Below are positions 55,690-63,067 of a DNA stretch of 64,000 bases, piece after piece; position 1 is the stretch's first letter, and each line of letters opens with the position of its first letter. This DNA comes from Aurantibacillus circumpalustris. GTDB lineage: Bacteria; Bacteroidota; Bacteroidia; B-17B0; Aurantibacillaceae. The notes below the pieces were generated by a model. That model was not told the origin of the DNA and ran no database searches. It was given only the letters and a program-made list of their open reading frames with translations. Location of the stretch: the NCBI RefSeq assembly GCF_029625215.1, contig NZ_CP121197.1, positions 3,844,001 to 3,908,000 on the forward strand, in the 5' to 3' direction. A program made the translations under genes and the position numbers.

Positions 55690-56250
55690 CTAATTTTTTG
55701 TATTTACTTGACCTCTTCCATGATCAATAATACTATTTGATCCGAGTAAACTTGAACAGTTAATTATTGTCTTATTATCAAGTACTCCAGAATTATTATT
55801 GATGTTACCGCTAGTATTTATGATCCCTTCATTAACCAAGGAGCCTCCAGTTATAGAAAGACTGCCATTGATATTAAAAACGGAGCCCGGACTGTTGATA
55901 CATGAAGTCGAGCTTGATAAGTAGAAATTAGAATTTACTTTCATCATCTTATTATTAATAATAACACCGCTGTTAAACACAAAAGATTTCGGGATTAACT
56001 TTCCGTTGTTGCAAATAGTACCTCCATTTAAAACTATTGAACCTCTACATGTTCCAGTTTTATAAATACAAAGAGTTTCTCCGGTTGAAATTGTATATGT
56101 TGTAGTATCTGTAACATTCACTTTTATTACAAGTGTGTCATTTAATGCGGTGTTCATTGAGCAGAGGCTACATGTGAATTGTCCCTTAGCCAGAGAAGAG
56201 GTTACTAACGATAACAGAATTAATAATCTTTTGATGCAATTGAACTTCAT
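55690..56250 (-). CDS. Small secreted paralogue of the beta-helix protein, first gene of the giant operon
   Basis: 186 residues with a signal peptide (LLILLSLVTSSLAKGQ). CSLCSMNTALND, YTISTGETLCIYKTGTCRGSIVLNGGTICNNGKL and repeated NINGSLSITGG/NTSGNINNNSG strands match the N-terminal part of the downstream 742-residue protein (VTTGQKLCIAENF, LTLNGGAICNSGTI), so the pair arose by duplication. It lacks the PKD and C-terminal domains. It starts the ~20.7-kb operon; the promoter and operators lie at 56311-56382. Confidence 0.72.
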   Translation of the reverse strand: MKFNCIKRLLILLSLVTSSLAKGQFTCSLCSMNTALNDTLVIKVNVTDTTTYTISTGETLCIYKTGTCRGSIVLNGGTICNNGKLIPKSFVFNSGVIINNKMMKVNSNFYLSSSTSCINSPGSVFNINGSLSITGGSLVNEGIINTSGNINNNSGVLDNKTIINCSSLLGSNSIIDHGRGQVNTKN

Positions 56251-56310
56251 TTGAATAATTTTCTTTTTCTTTGATGAAATTACAAATCAAATTCTGTACG
56301 AAACAAGATG

Positions 56311-56382
56311 CAAACTTAAAACCATGTGCATTCATACGCAAAACTATGTGCTCTCATAGTTGCTGACTATGTAATCACATAG
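56311..56382 (-). promoter_or_regulatory. Promoter and tandem operator array Z (giant Rhs operon)
   Basis: On the minus strand, TTTTG (56343-56339), 20 bases, then TAAGTTTG (56318-56311) is a strong Bacteroidetes promoter ~60 bp before the first gene. Three operator units overlie it: CCATGTGCATTCATAC (56322, inside the spacer), CTATGTGCTCTCATAG (56344, adjoining the -33) and CTATGTAATCACATAG (56367, perfect palindrome), with 22 and 23-bp spacing as in array X. A regulator bound at the first unit should block polymerase, while the upper ones are placed to activate. Confidence 0.85.
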
Positions 56383-56911
56383 TATTTGTTTTTAAAATCA
56401 CTTGTTGTTAGTAAAAAAATTTGCCTCAGGCAAAAGAATCTCTGTTGCAATATGAAAATGAGTTTCGTTTAATGGATCTTATTAGTACAATTAAAACCAG
56501 CCTTAAAGTCTCAATAGCATCACAAACAAAAATGAGAAAACCAAATACTTTCAAAGGAAGAGGAATAGCGTGATTATATCTGATGTCCACGATATGCCAA
56601 ATATTATCCACGAAAACTTTTGACAATGTAATACATAAATTGAGAGGAAGATTCTTATAACTTTAATTTGCAACCTAAGAGTAACATTTAATGGATTAAA
56701 CGAAGTGTTATTTAATATTAAGGAAATAATTATTTGATTTTTAATTGCTCAGACGGTCTTACACTTGCCATAGAGGTCTAAAGTTATATATGAGTTGATG
56801 AGTTTTTTTACTAAAAACTAAATCTTTATTCGTCTATAAAAATCAGGGATTAATCTAATAAATCGAATTTTGTCTTAATTTTCTTGTCCGAATTGTAAAA
56901 AATAATTATTC
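56383..56911. other. Long intergenic region between the Rhs operon and the response regulator
   Basis: AT-rich. A perfect palindrome TTTGCCT-c-AGGCAAA lies at 56420-56434. A 66-residue minus frame (56426-56626) has no family resemblance, no promoter and its stop inside the palindrome, so I do not call it. Nothing else is seen. Confidence 0.4.
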
Positions 56912-56940
56912 TTGACAAAATTATTCTATGACTATTTTTA
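56912..56940 (+). promoter_or_regulatory. Probable promoter of the NarL-type regulator
   Basis: TTG (56912-56914), 18 bases, TATTTTTA (56933-56940): one mismatch from TTG-N19-TAnnTTTG. Transcription would start ~35 bases before the ATG at 56982. None of the 16-bp operator units is found here. Confidence 0.5.
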
Positions 56941-56981
56941 CAATTTAACAAACATTGTCGTAGTACTTTAACCCATTTATT

Positions 56982-57638
56982 ATGAACCCAAAAATTAGAA
57001 TCATTGTAGCTGAAGCTAAGGAAGTGGTAAGAAAATCAATAGTTGCGCTGTTAAAAACAAAATCAGATTTCCAAGTTGATTCTGATGTTCGAGATGGGAA
57101 AGAACTTCTAGAAATTTTAAAAAAGAACCAAGTTGATATAGTTTTACTTGACGCTAATATTCCTTTAATGGATGCTAAAACTACAATGGGAATTATTCTT
57201 CGTCGCTTTCCCGAAACTAAAATAATTATCCTAAGCCAAGAATCCAACAATCAGCACCAAGCTGATTATCTTTTGCACGGAGCAAGTAGTTATTTAAGTA
57301 AAGATAGTTCAGTAGAAACATTGTTTGAGGCAATCTATAAGGTAAACCTATTTGGATTTTTCTTTAACGACTCTACATCCAAAGCTCTACTTGAAAGTCT
57401 CCTAAAAGGTAAACAGCGCTCTGAAAATGGCGGTAACGTAAACTTTAACGAACGCGAAACTGAGATAATTAAAAAAATATGTGATGGCAAAACGAATAAA
57501 GAAATTGCTGCGAATATGCATCTTTCCTCAAGTACAATTGATTTTTATAGGACTAAAATTTACGGCAAAGCAAAATGTAATTGTAGTACAAGTCTTTTAA
57601 AATTCGCTTTAAAGAGTGGTATTGTAGAGCTTTCTTAG
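56982..57638 (+). CDS. NarL/FixJ-family response regulator
   Basis: 218 residues. The receiver domain has phospho-acceptor Asp57 (VDIVLLDANIPLMDA), Ser in IIILSQESNN and Lys in YLSKDSS. The acidic pair that binds magnesium is reduced (IIVAEAKEVV has only Glu11), so phosphorylation may be weak. The C-terminal LuxR-type HTH reads FNERETEIIKKICDGKTNKEIA...LSSSTIDFYRTKIYGK. No histidine kinase is adjacent. It lies between the giant Rhs operon and the pseudopilin operon, which share operators with the gspE operon, so it is the best candidate in the window for their common regulator. That link is inferred. Confidence 0.9.
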   Translation: MNPKIRIIVAEAKEVVRKSIVALLKTKSDFQVDSDVRDGKELLEILKKNQVDIVLLDANIPLMDAKTTMGIILRRFPETKIIILSQESNNQHQADYLLHGASSYLSKDSSVETLFEAIYKVNLFGFFFNDSTSKALLESLLKGKQRSENGGNVNFNERETEIIKKICDGKTNKEIAANMHLSSSTIDFYRTKIYGKAKCNCSTSLLKFALKSGIVELS

Positions 57639-57753
57639 GACGTTCAGTCAAACGCACTTTTACAATTTTTTCTTCCCTTTTTTTTATTCAGTATGCAGAA
57701 AACTCAGATTATTAAAGTATAATTCTACTTTCAATAAAGTTAATTTCGCTCAG

Positions 57754-58251
57754 TTAAGGGGCTTCAAAAATGATTCTGAACACATCTATTATTATATAAA
57801 TAGAATAACAAATAACCAACATTGCCCCTAAGGCAATATTCTTACTTTGTTTTTGAAACACCAATTGAAAAATAAGCGTTACAACAAAAACAAAGGTGAA
57901 AAAGTAGATCATTGTTAGTGGAGACAAACAAGTACCAATAAGTACTACTAAAAAAACATCTCCCCAACCAATTTTACTGTCAAGTATTTTTTGAAACTTT
58001 TTTGTTTTAACAAAATAAAATAAATGTAAAATGAGATAAGAGAATAAAAGATATACAAAACAGAAAATTATATTTTCAAAAAGACCACCAAAAGAATGTG
58101 TTAGCGCATAGTGGCTAATAGATGCTATTCCAAAACAAACTATCCACCAGATATTAATTAAGCGTGTTTTAAAATCTTGGTACGCAATAACAAATGAACT
58201 AACGAAAACAAGAATTAAGCACAGCCAAATCATAAAGGCAATTATTGTCAT
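57754..58251 (-). CDS. pilD: Prepilin peptidase (peptidase-only, A24 family)
   Basis: 165 residues with about five membrane helices. The two catalytic aspartates are in AYQDFKTRLINIWW and KIGWGDVFLVVLIG (GxGD motif). The N-terminal methyltransferase domain of full PilD/GspO is absent, so the processed pilins may not be N-methylated by this enzyme. It cleaves the Gly|hydrophobic leader of the pseudopilins encoded just upstream. Its start overlaps the gspG stop by one base, and it is the last gene of the operon. Confidence 0.87.
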   Translation of the reverse strand: MTIIAFMIWLCLILVFVSSFVIAYQDFKTRLINIWWIVCFGIASISHYALTHSFGGLFENIIFCFVYLLFSYLILHLFYFVKTKKFQKILDSKIGWGDVFLVVLIGTCLSPLTMIYFFTFVFVVTLIFQLVFQKQSKNIALGAMLVICYSIYIIIDVFRIIFEAP

Positions 58252-58679
58252 TAATCTTTGATTACTTCTTTAATTTCCTCGTCCTGGTTAATCTGCCAAA
58301 CATTTAGTTGGCCGTCCTGATCAAAATCTGTCACCGAGATTGCTTTTGCGGTGAAAGATTTATTATTAGCTTCTACAATCTCAATTTTATAGTTTGCCTT
58401 GCCGTCTTCGGTGATAAGTTTTGATTGCTCAAACCCTAAATCTTCTAAACTGTTGGAATATTTTGAATTGATATAGAAATAATTCTTTTCTAGGTTCAAA
58501 ACATGTTTTAATTGCATTTGCGCTTCTAATGATTTCGTTCTTCCAATTAATGGCATCAACTTTGGCACCGCCATGGATAAAAGAATTCCAACAAGGGCGA
58601 GCACTAAAAGGAGTTCAATTAAAGTCATTCCCTTAACCTTGTAAGCTCTAATTTTTCTAATCTGACTAAATTGTTTCAT
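58251..58679 (-). CDS. gspG: Major (pseudo)pilin, GspG/PilE type
   Basis: 142 residues. The class III leader ends KVKG and the mature N-terminus is MTLIELLLVLALVGILLSMAVPKL with Glu5, so it is cleaved after Gly. A helix and beta sheet follow. Near the C-terminus, TDFDQDGQLNVWQINQ resembles the calcium-type loop of GspG pseudopilins and similar pilins. It should be the main subunit of the fibre. The leader is unusually long (~17 residues). It is encoded between gspF and pilD. Confidence 0.88.
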   Translation of the reverse strand: MKQFSQIRKIRAYKVKGMTLIELLLVLALVGILLSMAVPKLMPLIGRTKSLEAQMQLKHVLNLEKNYFYINSKYSNSLEDLGFEQSKLITEDGKANYKIEIVEANNKSFTAKAISVTDFDQDGQLNVWQINQDEEIKEVIKD

Positions 58680-58715
58680 GGTGTTTTGATATAAAATAAT
58701 TAAATAAAATTCGTT

Positions 58716-59876
58716 TTAAAAAGTTCCGCTGCTCATTTCAAACATTGGTAAATACATGGCCACTAAAATAAACCCAACAAATAGTCCCAAAATCACAATA
58801 AAAATAGGTTCAATTAATTTCCCAATAACGGCTTGCTGATGCTCCATTTCAGAGGAGTATTGCTGGTAGAGTTTCTCAAAAATAATTTCCGGGGCATTTA
58901 CTTCTTCACTAAGCTTAATTAACGCAATTAATTTTTTTGGAAAAATAGAATGTTTCGCAAGACTTTCATTTAATAATTTTCCTTCGCTTACTACTTCGTT
59001 TTTCACCATTTCAAGAGCATGTTCCATTGGATAATATTCAATCATGTTTCGAACAAGTTCCAAGGCTTCATTAATCATTACACGTGCACCAGACAATAAC
59101 TTCATACTTTGACAAAAGCGAGCTAGATAAATCTTTTGAATAAGTTTATTTACTACCGGTATTTTTAAAAAGAACGCTGAGGTGTATTTCCTATACCATT
59201 CTTTCTTCTTTTGTGTTTTATGAAGAATTACAATTACTCCCACAAATACAAAAAGAGTATAAAAAATTGCCGAGCTCTTATTGCTAACTTTAATTAAAAA
59301 TTGGGTTATTTCCGGTAACTCTCCGCCTGTCTGCGTAAAAATATCAATGAATATTGGCACTACAAACGAGAGCATAAAATAAACAATTAATATTGCCATA
59401 CTAATCACCACAACAGGATAAGTCATAACACCTACTATCTGCCTTCTTAACTTAATACTCGACAAATAAAATATTCCTAATTCTTTCAACACATCAGCAA
59501 GTTTGCCAGTTTCCTCCCCTATTTTAATACTTTGGGCTTCATATTTACTAAATACTTTTTCGTGCTTAGATACCGCTTCAAAAATGCGCATGCCACTTAT
59601 GATATCGTTTTTTATCTGTTCCAATAAAGCTTTATGTTTTTTATTGGGAATATCTTCTTCAATAATTTCAAAAGCTGTCTTAATATCAACACCCGTAGAA
59701 AGCAGCAAACCCAGTTCAGAATAAAATGCTTCTTTTTCTTTTGGACCGAATTTTTTTTCAAACAAAGTAATCTCTGTGTTCATAAAACTCGAAACACTAG
59801 AATCTTTAGCTAGTTTTTCAGAGCGTACTTTAGGAATTTGTTTTTCGGAATATTTTGCGAGATCAATTACTGCCAT
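58716..59876 (-). CDS. gspF: GspF/PilC inner-membrane platform protein
   Basis: 386 residues. Two T2SSF domains are seen: FYSELGLLLSTGVDIKTAFEII...GMRIFEAVSKHEKVFSKYEAQSIKIGEETGKL, and FCQSMKLLSGARVMINEALELVRN...KLIALIKLSEEVNAPEIIFEKL. Three membrane helices are present (PVVVISMAILIVYFMLSFVVPIF; FYTLFVFVGVIVIL; PIFIVILGLFVGFILVAMYLPMF). It turns ATPase motion into pilin extraction. Its start overlaps the gspJ-like stop by 10 bp. GspE, its partner, is ~38 kb away in the other cluster. Confidence 0.92.
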   Translation of the reverse strand: MAVIDLAKYSEKQIPKVRSEKLAKDSSVSSFMNTEITLFEKKFGPKEKEAFYSELGLLLSTGVDIKTAFEIIEEDIPNKKHKALLEQIKNDIISGMRIFEAVSKHEKVFSKYEAQSIKIGEETGKLADVLKELGIFYLSSIKLRRQIVGVMTYPVVVISMAILIVYFMLSFVVPIFIDIFTQTGGELPEITQFLIKVSNKSSAIFYTLFVFVGVIVILHKTQKKKEWYRKYTSAFFLKIPVVNKLIQKIYLARFCQSMKLLSGARVMINEALELVRNMIEYYPMEHALEMVKNEVVSEGKLLNESLAKHSIFPKKLIALIKLSEEVNAPEIIFEKLYQQYSSEMEHQQAVIGKLIEPIFIVILGLFVGFILVAMYLPMFEMSSGTF

Positions 59877-60385
59877 AACTTCTCCTCTTTATCTAACATT
59901 AACTTAATTGCAGAACTATGGTCTTTATAAAAACAAATAGTTAATTTTTGTTTTGTATACTCCCCTTCAAAACTAATTTTATTAACTAATCTGTTTACCC
60001 AGATTGGGTTTGTCATGTGCTCGAATTCTACTTTAATTTTTTGCGGTTCAATATGAAATGTGTCGCAGTGATTGTTTCTTTTTAGTAGTATTTTATGTTC
60101 TAATAATTGTAAACTTGAAATAGTACTATCACGGTGGAACAAAAAACAATTTTCTTTCTCTAGTTCAACAATACGCGCATTCAAAGATTCATAGTCCAGT
60201 CTTTCTTTTAGATCGGTGTATTCATTTAAAAATTTATTTTGTTTTTTATACTCACTGAATAATTTTTGAATATAGGTAAGTGTACCGTAAGATAAACTTA
60301 TGGAAATTGAACTCAAGACCAAAACGACCAGCAGTTCAGCAATTGTGAATCCTTTTACCTTGTATTTGCTTTTCCTTTTAATCAT
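59867..60385 (-). CDS. Minor pseudopilin, GspJ/PilW-like
   Basis: 172 residues. The leader MIKRKSKYKVKG is followed by FTIAELLVVLVLSSISISLSYGTLTYI with Glu5, a standard prepilin cleavage site. The globular part is beta-rich (CFLFHRDSTISSLQLLEHKILLKR; KQKLTICFYKDHSS). By size and place after the GspI/PilV-like gene it is probably the GspJ-like tip subunit. Its start adjoins the previous stop. Confidence 0.78.
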   Translation of the reverse strand: MIKRKSKYKVKGFTIAELLVVLVLSSISISLSYGTLTYIQKLFSEYKKQNKFLNEYTDLKERLDYESLNARIVELEKENCFLFHRDSTISSLQLLEHKILLKRNNHCDTFHIEPQKIKVEFEHMTNPIWVNRLVNKISFEGEYTKQKLTICFYKDHSSAIKLMLDKEEKLWQ

Positions 60386-60748
60386 TTAATAGTGTCCGGG
60401 ATTATAGACTAGTGTTTCCAATTCGTATATCTTTTTTTTGAACGAGTCAAACACAATAATTCTTACTAAGGAACAATCTGGATAAGAACTGGTGCCAATA
60501 ATCGTTTTCTTTGCGGTAAACTCTTCTGCTGTATAACTTTCTTCAAAAAAAGTATTTTTCTCTAATGTTTCATGCATAAATTGTTCTGCCAACTCCACTG
60601 CTTTAATTTTAAAAAACGGTAAGCTGCTTTTTTGAATGTTTAAATAAATTATAAAAGCCAAGCTTACGCAAAAACTTGTGATTGCAAACGCTATTAGCAC
60701 CTCAACCATGCTGCTTCCCTTAACATATTTCGGCTTCTTAGCTTTCAT
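60386..60748 (-). CDS. Minor pseudopilin, GspI/PilV-like
   Basis: 120 residues. The leader MKAKKPKYVKG precedes SSMVEVLIAFAITSFCVSLAFIIYL with Glu5. The motif MVEVLIAFAI is typical of GspI/PilV. A short globular part follows. Probably a tip-complex subunit with the next gene product. It lies 2 bp after the PilX/GspK-like gene. Confidence 0.8.
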   Translation of the reverse strand: MKAKKPKYVKGSSMVEVLIAFAITSFCVSLAFIIYLNIQKSSLPFFKIKAVELAEQFMHETLEKNTFFEESYTAEEFTAKKTIIGTSSYPDCSLVRIIVFDSFKKKIYELETLVYNPGHY

Positions 60749-60750
60749 TT

Positions 60751-62085
60751 CTAATTTATAGTTTCACAACATAGCAATTTTGCTCTTTCATTAAAAACAA
60801 GTGGAACTGTCAACATGGAAGAGTGTTTTTTAGGGTTTATCTCGCAACTGAGTAAATGATTTTCATAAACTGCAGACGGTGTTTTAAGTAATAATTTATT
60901 AGCGATAACTGTCGCGTTTACGAGACCTTCTAAATGAATGTAGTCTGACGAATATACAAATCCATTCACTTCGCTTTCTGCATGAAGTTTTACAAAGACT
61001 TTTTGATCATTTGCATTTCCTTTAATTTTTGAGACTGCTAAAACGCCTCCATAAAAACGACAATTTTTATTAAACTGTATGTACTTAATAGCGTTTGTTT
61101 CTCCTTCGGCTGCTAAAAGCACAAATGAAGAAGGGTAGTTAAACTCACAACCCTCTTCCATACTAATGCTATCAGAAGCAATCACGTGGATTTTCCCTTT
61201 AAAACCTTTTTTAAATCTTGCCTTTTTGCAAACGATTAAGATATTATTTAAATGTGCAGAACTATCAATTTCAATATTTTCAGCAACAAGTTTAATATTA
61301 TTAACGAGTTCTACGCGACTTAAAAGTGCACTGGGATTTTGCCAAACAATAGTCTTATGATTAAAGGAATGAGAATACGTTTCAGGAAGGGTTTTGACAC
61401 TGCTATCAAGATTAGAATTGAAATTTGATAATTGTTCTTTGAGACCACTATAAACGGAGGCAGTGAGGTGTGGAATTTGATAAGGTGATTGTTTTATATA
61501 ACTTGAGTTTTGAGAAGAACTCACATAACTTTGTCCTTCTATGTATGCAGGTTTAATTCCTGCTTTGGGCAAATAACAATTTGATTTAAATACAATGTTT
61601 CCACTTAACCCAACAGGTCTACTATTATCCGAAATTAGTAAACCAGTGTCCGAACTCATGTAAGTGCCATAAATTCCCGCCTGTGATAAATACTGATGTC
61701 TGTTTTTAGTTTCCGCACTAATTAAAAGATACGCACCCCAGTTGAGTTTTTTTACGCGAATTGAATCATCATTTTCCTGATTTTTGATCCAGATATAGTT
61801 CTGTTCAGGGCTAAAGTAGGCCGACTGAGCAATTTGAAAAGCACTTTTTAAATTATAATACAATTGGGTTAGTTGCGTGTATGTTGTTACGTTTCTTTGG
61901 TTATACTGTGCAATAAGAATAAAAAATGTGAGAACCACTCCAATTATTATACTCACTAAAATGGAGACATAAAGTGCGCCGCCTTTAAGTTTTTTTCTAA
62001 AAAAAGGATTTATATTTTCGCGAAAAAAGAGAGATAATTTTTTTGCGACATTTTTTTCTGAATCTATTAGTTCTTGTTTTTCCAT
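60751..62085 (-). CDS. PilX/GspK-like membrane protein with a beta-helix (bactofilin-like) body
   Basis: 444 residues. Basic residues precede KKLKGGALYVSILVSIIIGVVLTFFILIAQ, a pilin-like anchor that lacks Glu5. The helix continues to ~100. From ~200 the chain turns into short strands with regular Ser/Asn/Lys spacing (VELVNNIKLVAENIEIDSSAHLNNILIVC; GKIHVIASDSISMEEGCEF; NATVIANKLLLKT), like bactofilin or right-handed beta-helix proteins. It occupies the GspK/PilX position before the minor pseudopilins. A helix-plus-beta-helix tip is unlike standard GspK and may be a lineage-specific cap or adhesin. Confidence 0.6.
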   Translation of the reverse strand: MEKQELIDSEKNVAKKLSLFFRENINPFFRKKLKGGALYVSILVSIIIGVVLTFFILIAQYNQRNVTTYTQLTQLYYNLKSAFQIAQSAYFSPEQNYIWIKNQENDDSIRVKKLNWGAYLLISAETKNRHQYLSQAGIYGTYMSSDTGLLISDNSRPVGLSGNIVFKSNCYLPKAGIKPAYIEGQSYVSSSQNSSYIKQSPYQIPHLTASVYSGLKEQLSNFNSNLDSSVKTLPETYSHSFNHKTIVWQNPSALLSRVELVNNIKLVAENIEIDSSAHLNNILIVCKKARFKKGFKGKIHVIASDSISMEEGCEFNYPSSFVLLAAEGETNAIKYIQFNKNCRFYGGVLAVSKIKGNANDQKVFVKLHAESEVNGFVYSSDYIHLEGLVNATVIANKLLLKTPSAVYENHLLSCEINPKKHSSMLTVPLVFNERAKLLCCETIN

Positions 62086-62094
62086 TATAACAAT

Positions 62095-62844
62095 TTAAGA
62101 TGTTATAATCTTGTTCTCTATTTCCGTTTCAGGTTTAGCAGCTTCTTTTTCTTTTCTAAAAAGACGTTTAAAGAATGGTTTCTTATCTTCCTTTGGTTTC
62201 TCTTCGATAACTTCCTTCTTTTTTTTCTTTTTAAAGAAATTCAATTTTAATTTAAACCTCTTTTTTGTTTTTACTTTAGTTTGAACTTCGTCTCCTTTTT
62301 TATATTTCTTTTTGTCGACGAACTTTCCATTAGGACCGTAGGTGTAAAACCATCCATTCAGTTTATCTTCCTTGAACTTTCCTTTGGCCATCAATTGGCC
62401 ATAGTCGTTATACAGATAATACGAACCTTTCTTTACGCCTTTTTTCCAGTTAATTACTTCCTTTAATTTTCCATCAGCATACCAGTACTTCCATTCTTGA
62501 TTGCGCAGACCATATTTAATTTGACCTTGCTCTTTGAGTTGGTTATTTAAGAAGAAGGATCGGTAGGTACCATGAATTAGTTTCCCATCATAGCCACCTT
62601 TGGTTTCAATTATTTTTTGTGCAGCGTACCACATATAGGTGCGGTCATTATTAACTGATATATCTTTTGCATGACTTAACATTTGTGTTTTGACTGTGTA
62701 ATCGTCAAAATTAATAGTGATGTTGAACTGCTTCATTTTTGAAGGTTCAACACCAGATTGAGAAAAGTAACTACAACTAAGGCTTAAAAAAAGCGCAAAA
62801 AGGAGGAAACGGGAGTATGAAAATTGTGGGTTCATTTCATTCAA
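62095..62844 (-). CDS. MORN/YwqK-repeat exported protein with lysine-rich tail, first gene of the pseudopilin operon
   Basis: 249 residues with a signal peptide (SRFLLFALFLSLSCSYFSQ). MORN_2-type repeats (DGKLIHGTYRSFFLNNQLKEQGQI; NQEWKYWYADGKLKEVINW; KKGSYYLYNDYGQLMAKGKF; LNGWFYTYGPNGKFVDKKKY) lead into a very basic tail (KRFKLKLNFFKKKKKKEVIEEKPKED). It belongs to the same family as the immunity candidate at 25248 but heads a secretion operon, 9 bp before the PilX/GspK-like gene. It may attach the apparatus to an envelope polymer. The function is unknown. Confidence 0.7.
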   Translation of the reverse strand: MNEMNPQFSYSRFLLFALFLSLSCSYFSQSGVEPSKMKQFNITINFDDYTVKTQMLSHAKDISVNNDRTYMWYAAQKIIETKGGYDGKLIHGTYRSFFLNNQLKEQGQIKYGLRNQEWKYWYADGKLKEVINWKKGVKKGSYYLYNDYGQLMAKGKFKEDKLNGWFYTYGPNGKFVDKKKYKKGDEVQTKVKTKKRFKLKLNFFKKKKKKEVIEEKPKEDKKPFFKRLFRKEKEAAKPETEIENKIITS

Positions 62845-62952
62845 ATATAACTTAAATAGATGTTTGTTGATAGCCTAAAAAATGCTTTGCTGCCAATAAA
62901 ATCAGGTACTGTAACTTCAAAAAAAATTTCAACAAATCAATTTATTGATAAT

Positions 62953-63023
62953 CAAAACTATAAAAGATAATCGTTTTACGAAGAGCTAGGTAAACACCTA
63001 GTGAAAACTATGTGAATGCATAG
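62953..63023 (-). promoter_or_regulatory. Promoter and tandem operator array Y (pseudopilin operon)
   Basis: TAGTTTTG (62960-62953, minus strand) is a good -7 box ~110 bp before the MORN gene. There is no matching -33. Instead the operator CTAGGTAAACACCTAG (62986-63001) begins 26 bp from the -7, and CTATGTGAATGCATAG follows at 63008-63023, 22 bp further. The same 26-bp distance separates the second operator of array Z from its -7. This suits a promoter that depends on an activator in place of the -33. Confidence 0.82.
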
Positions 63024-63067
63024 CGGAATCTTATTTCAAATTGAAAATGTATCTCTTGCTTTCTGAA

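Noticed and set aside
56426-56626. 66-residue minus-strand ORF in the gap before the response regulator
   Set aside because: No family, promoter or signal is visible; it ends inside a palindrome and the region looks non-coding.
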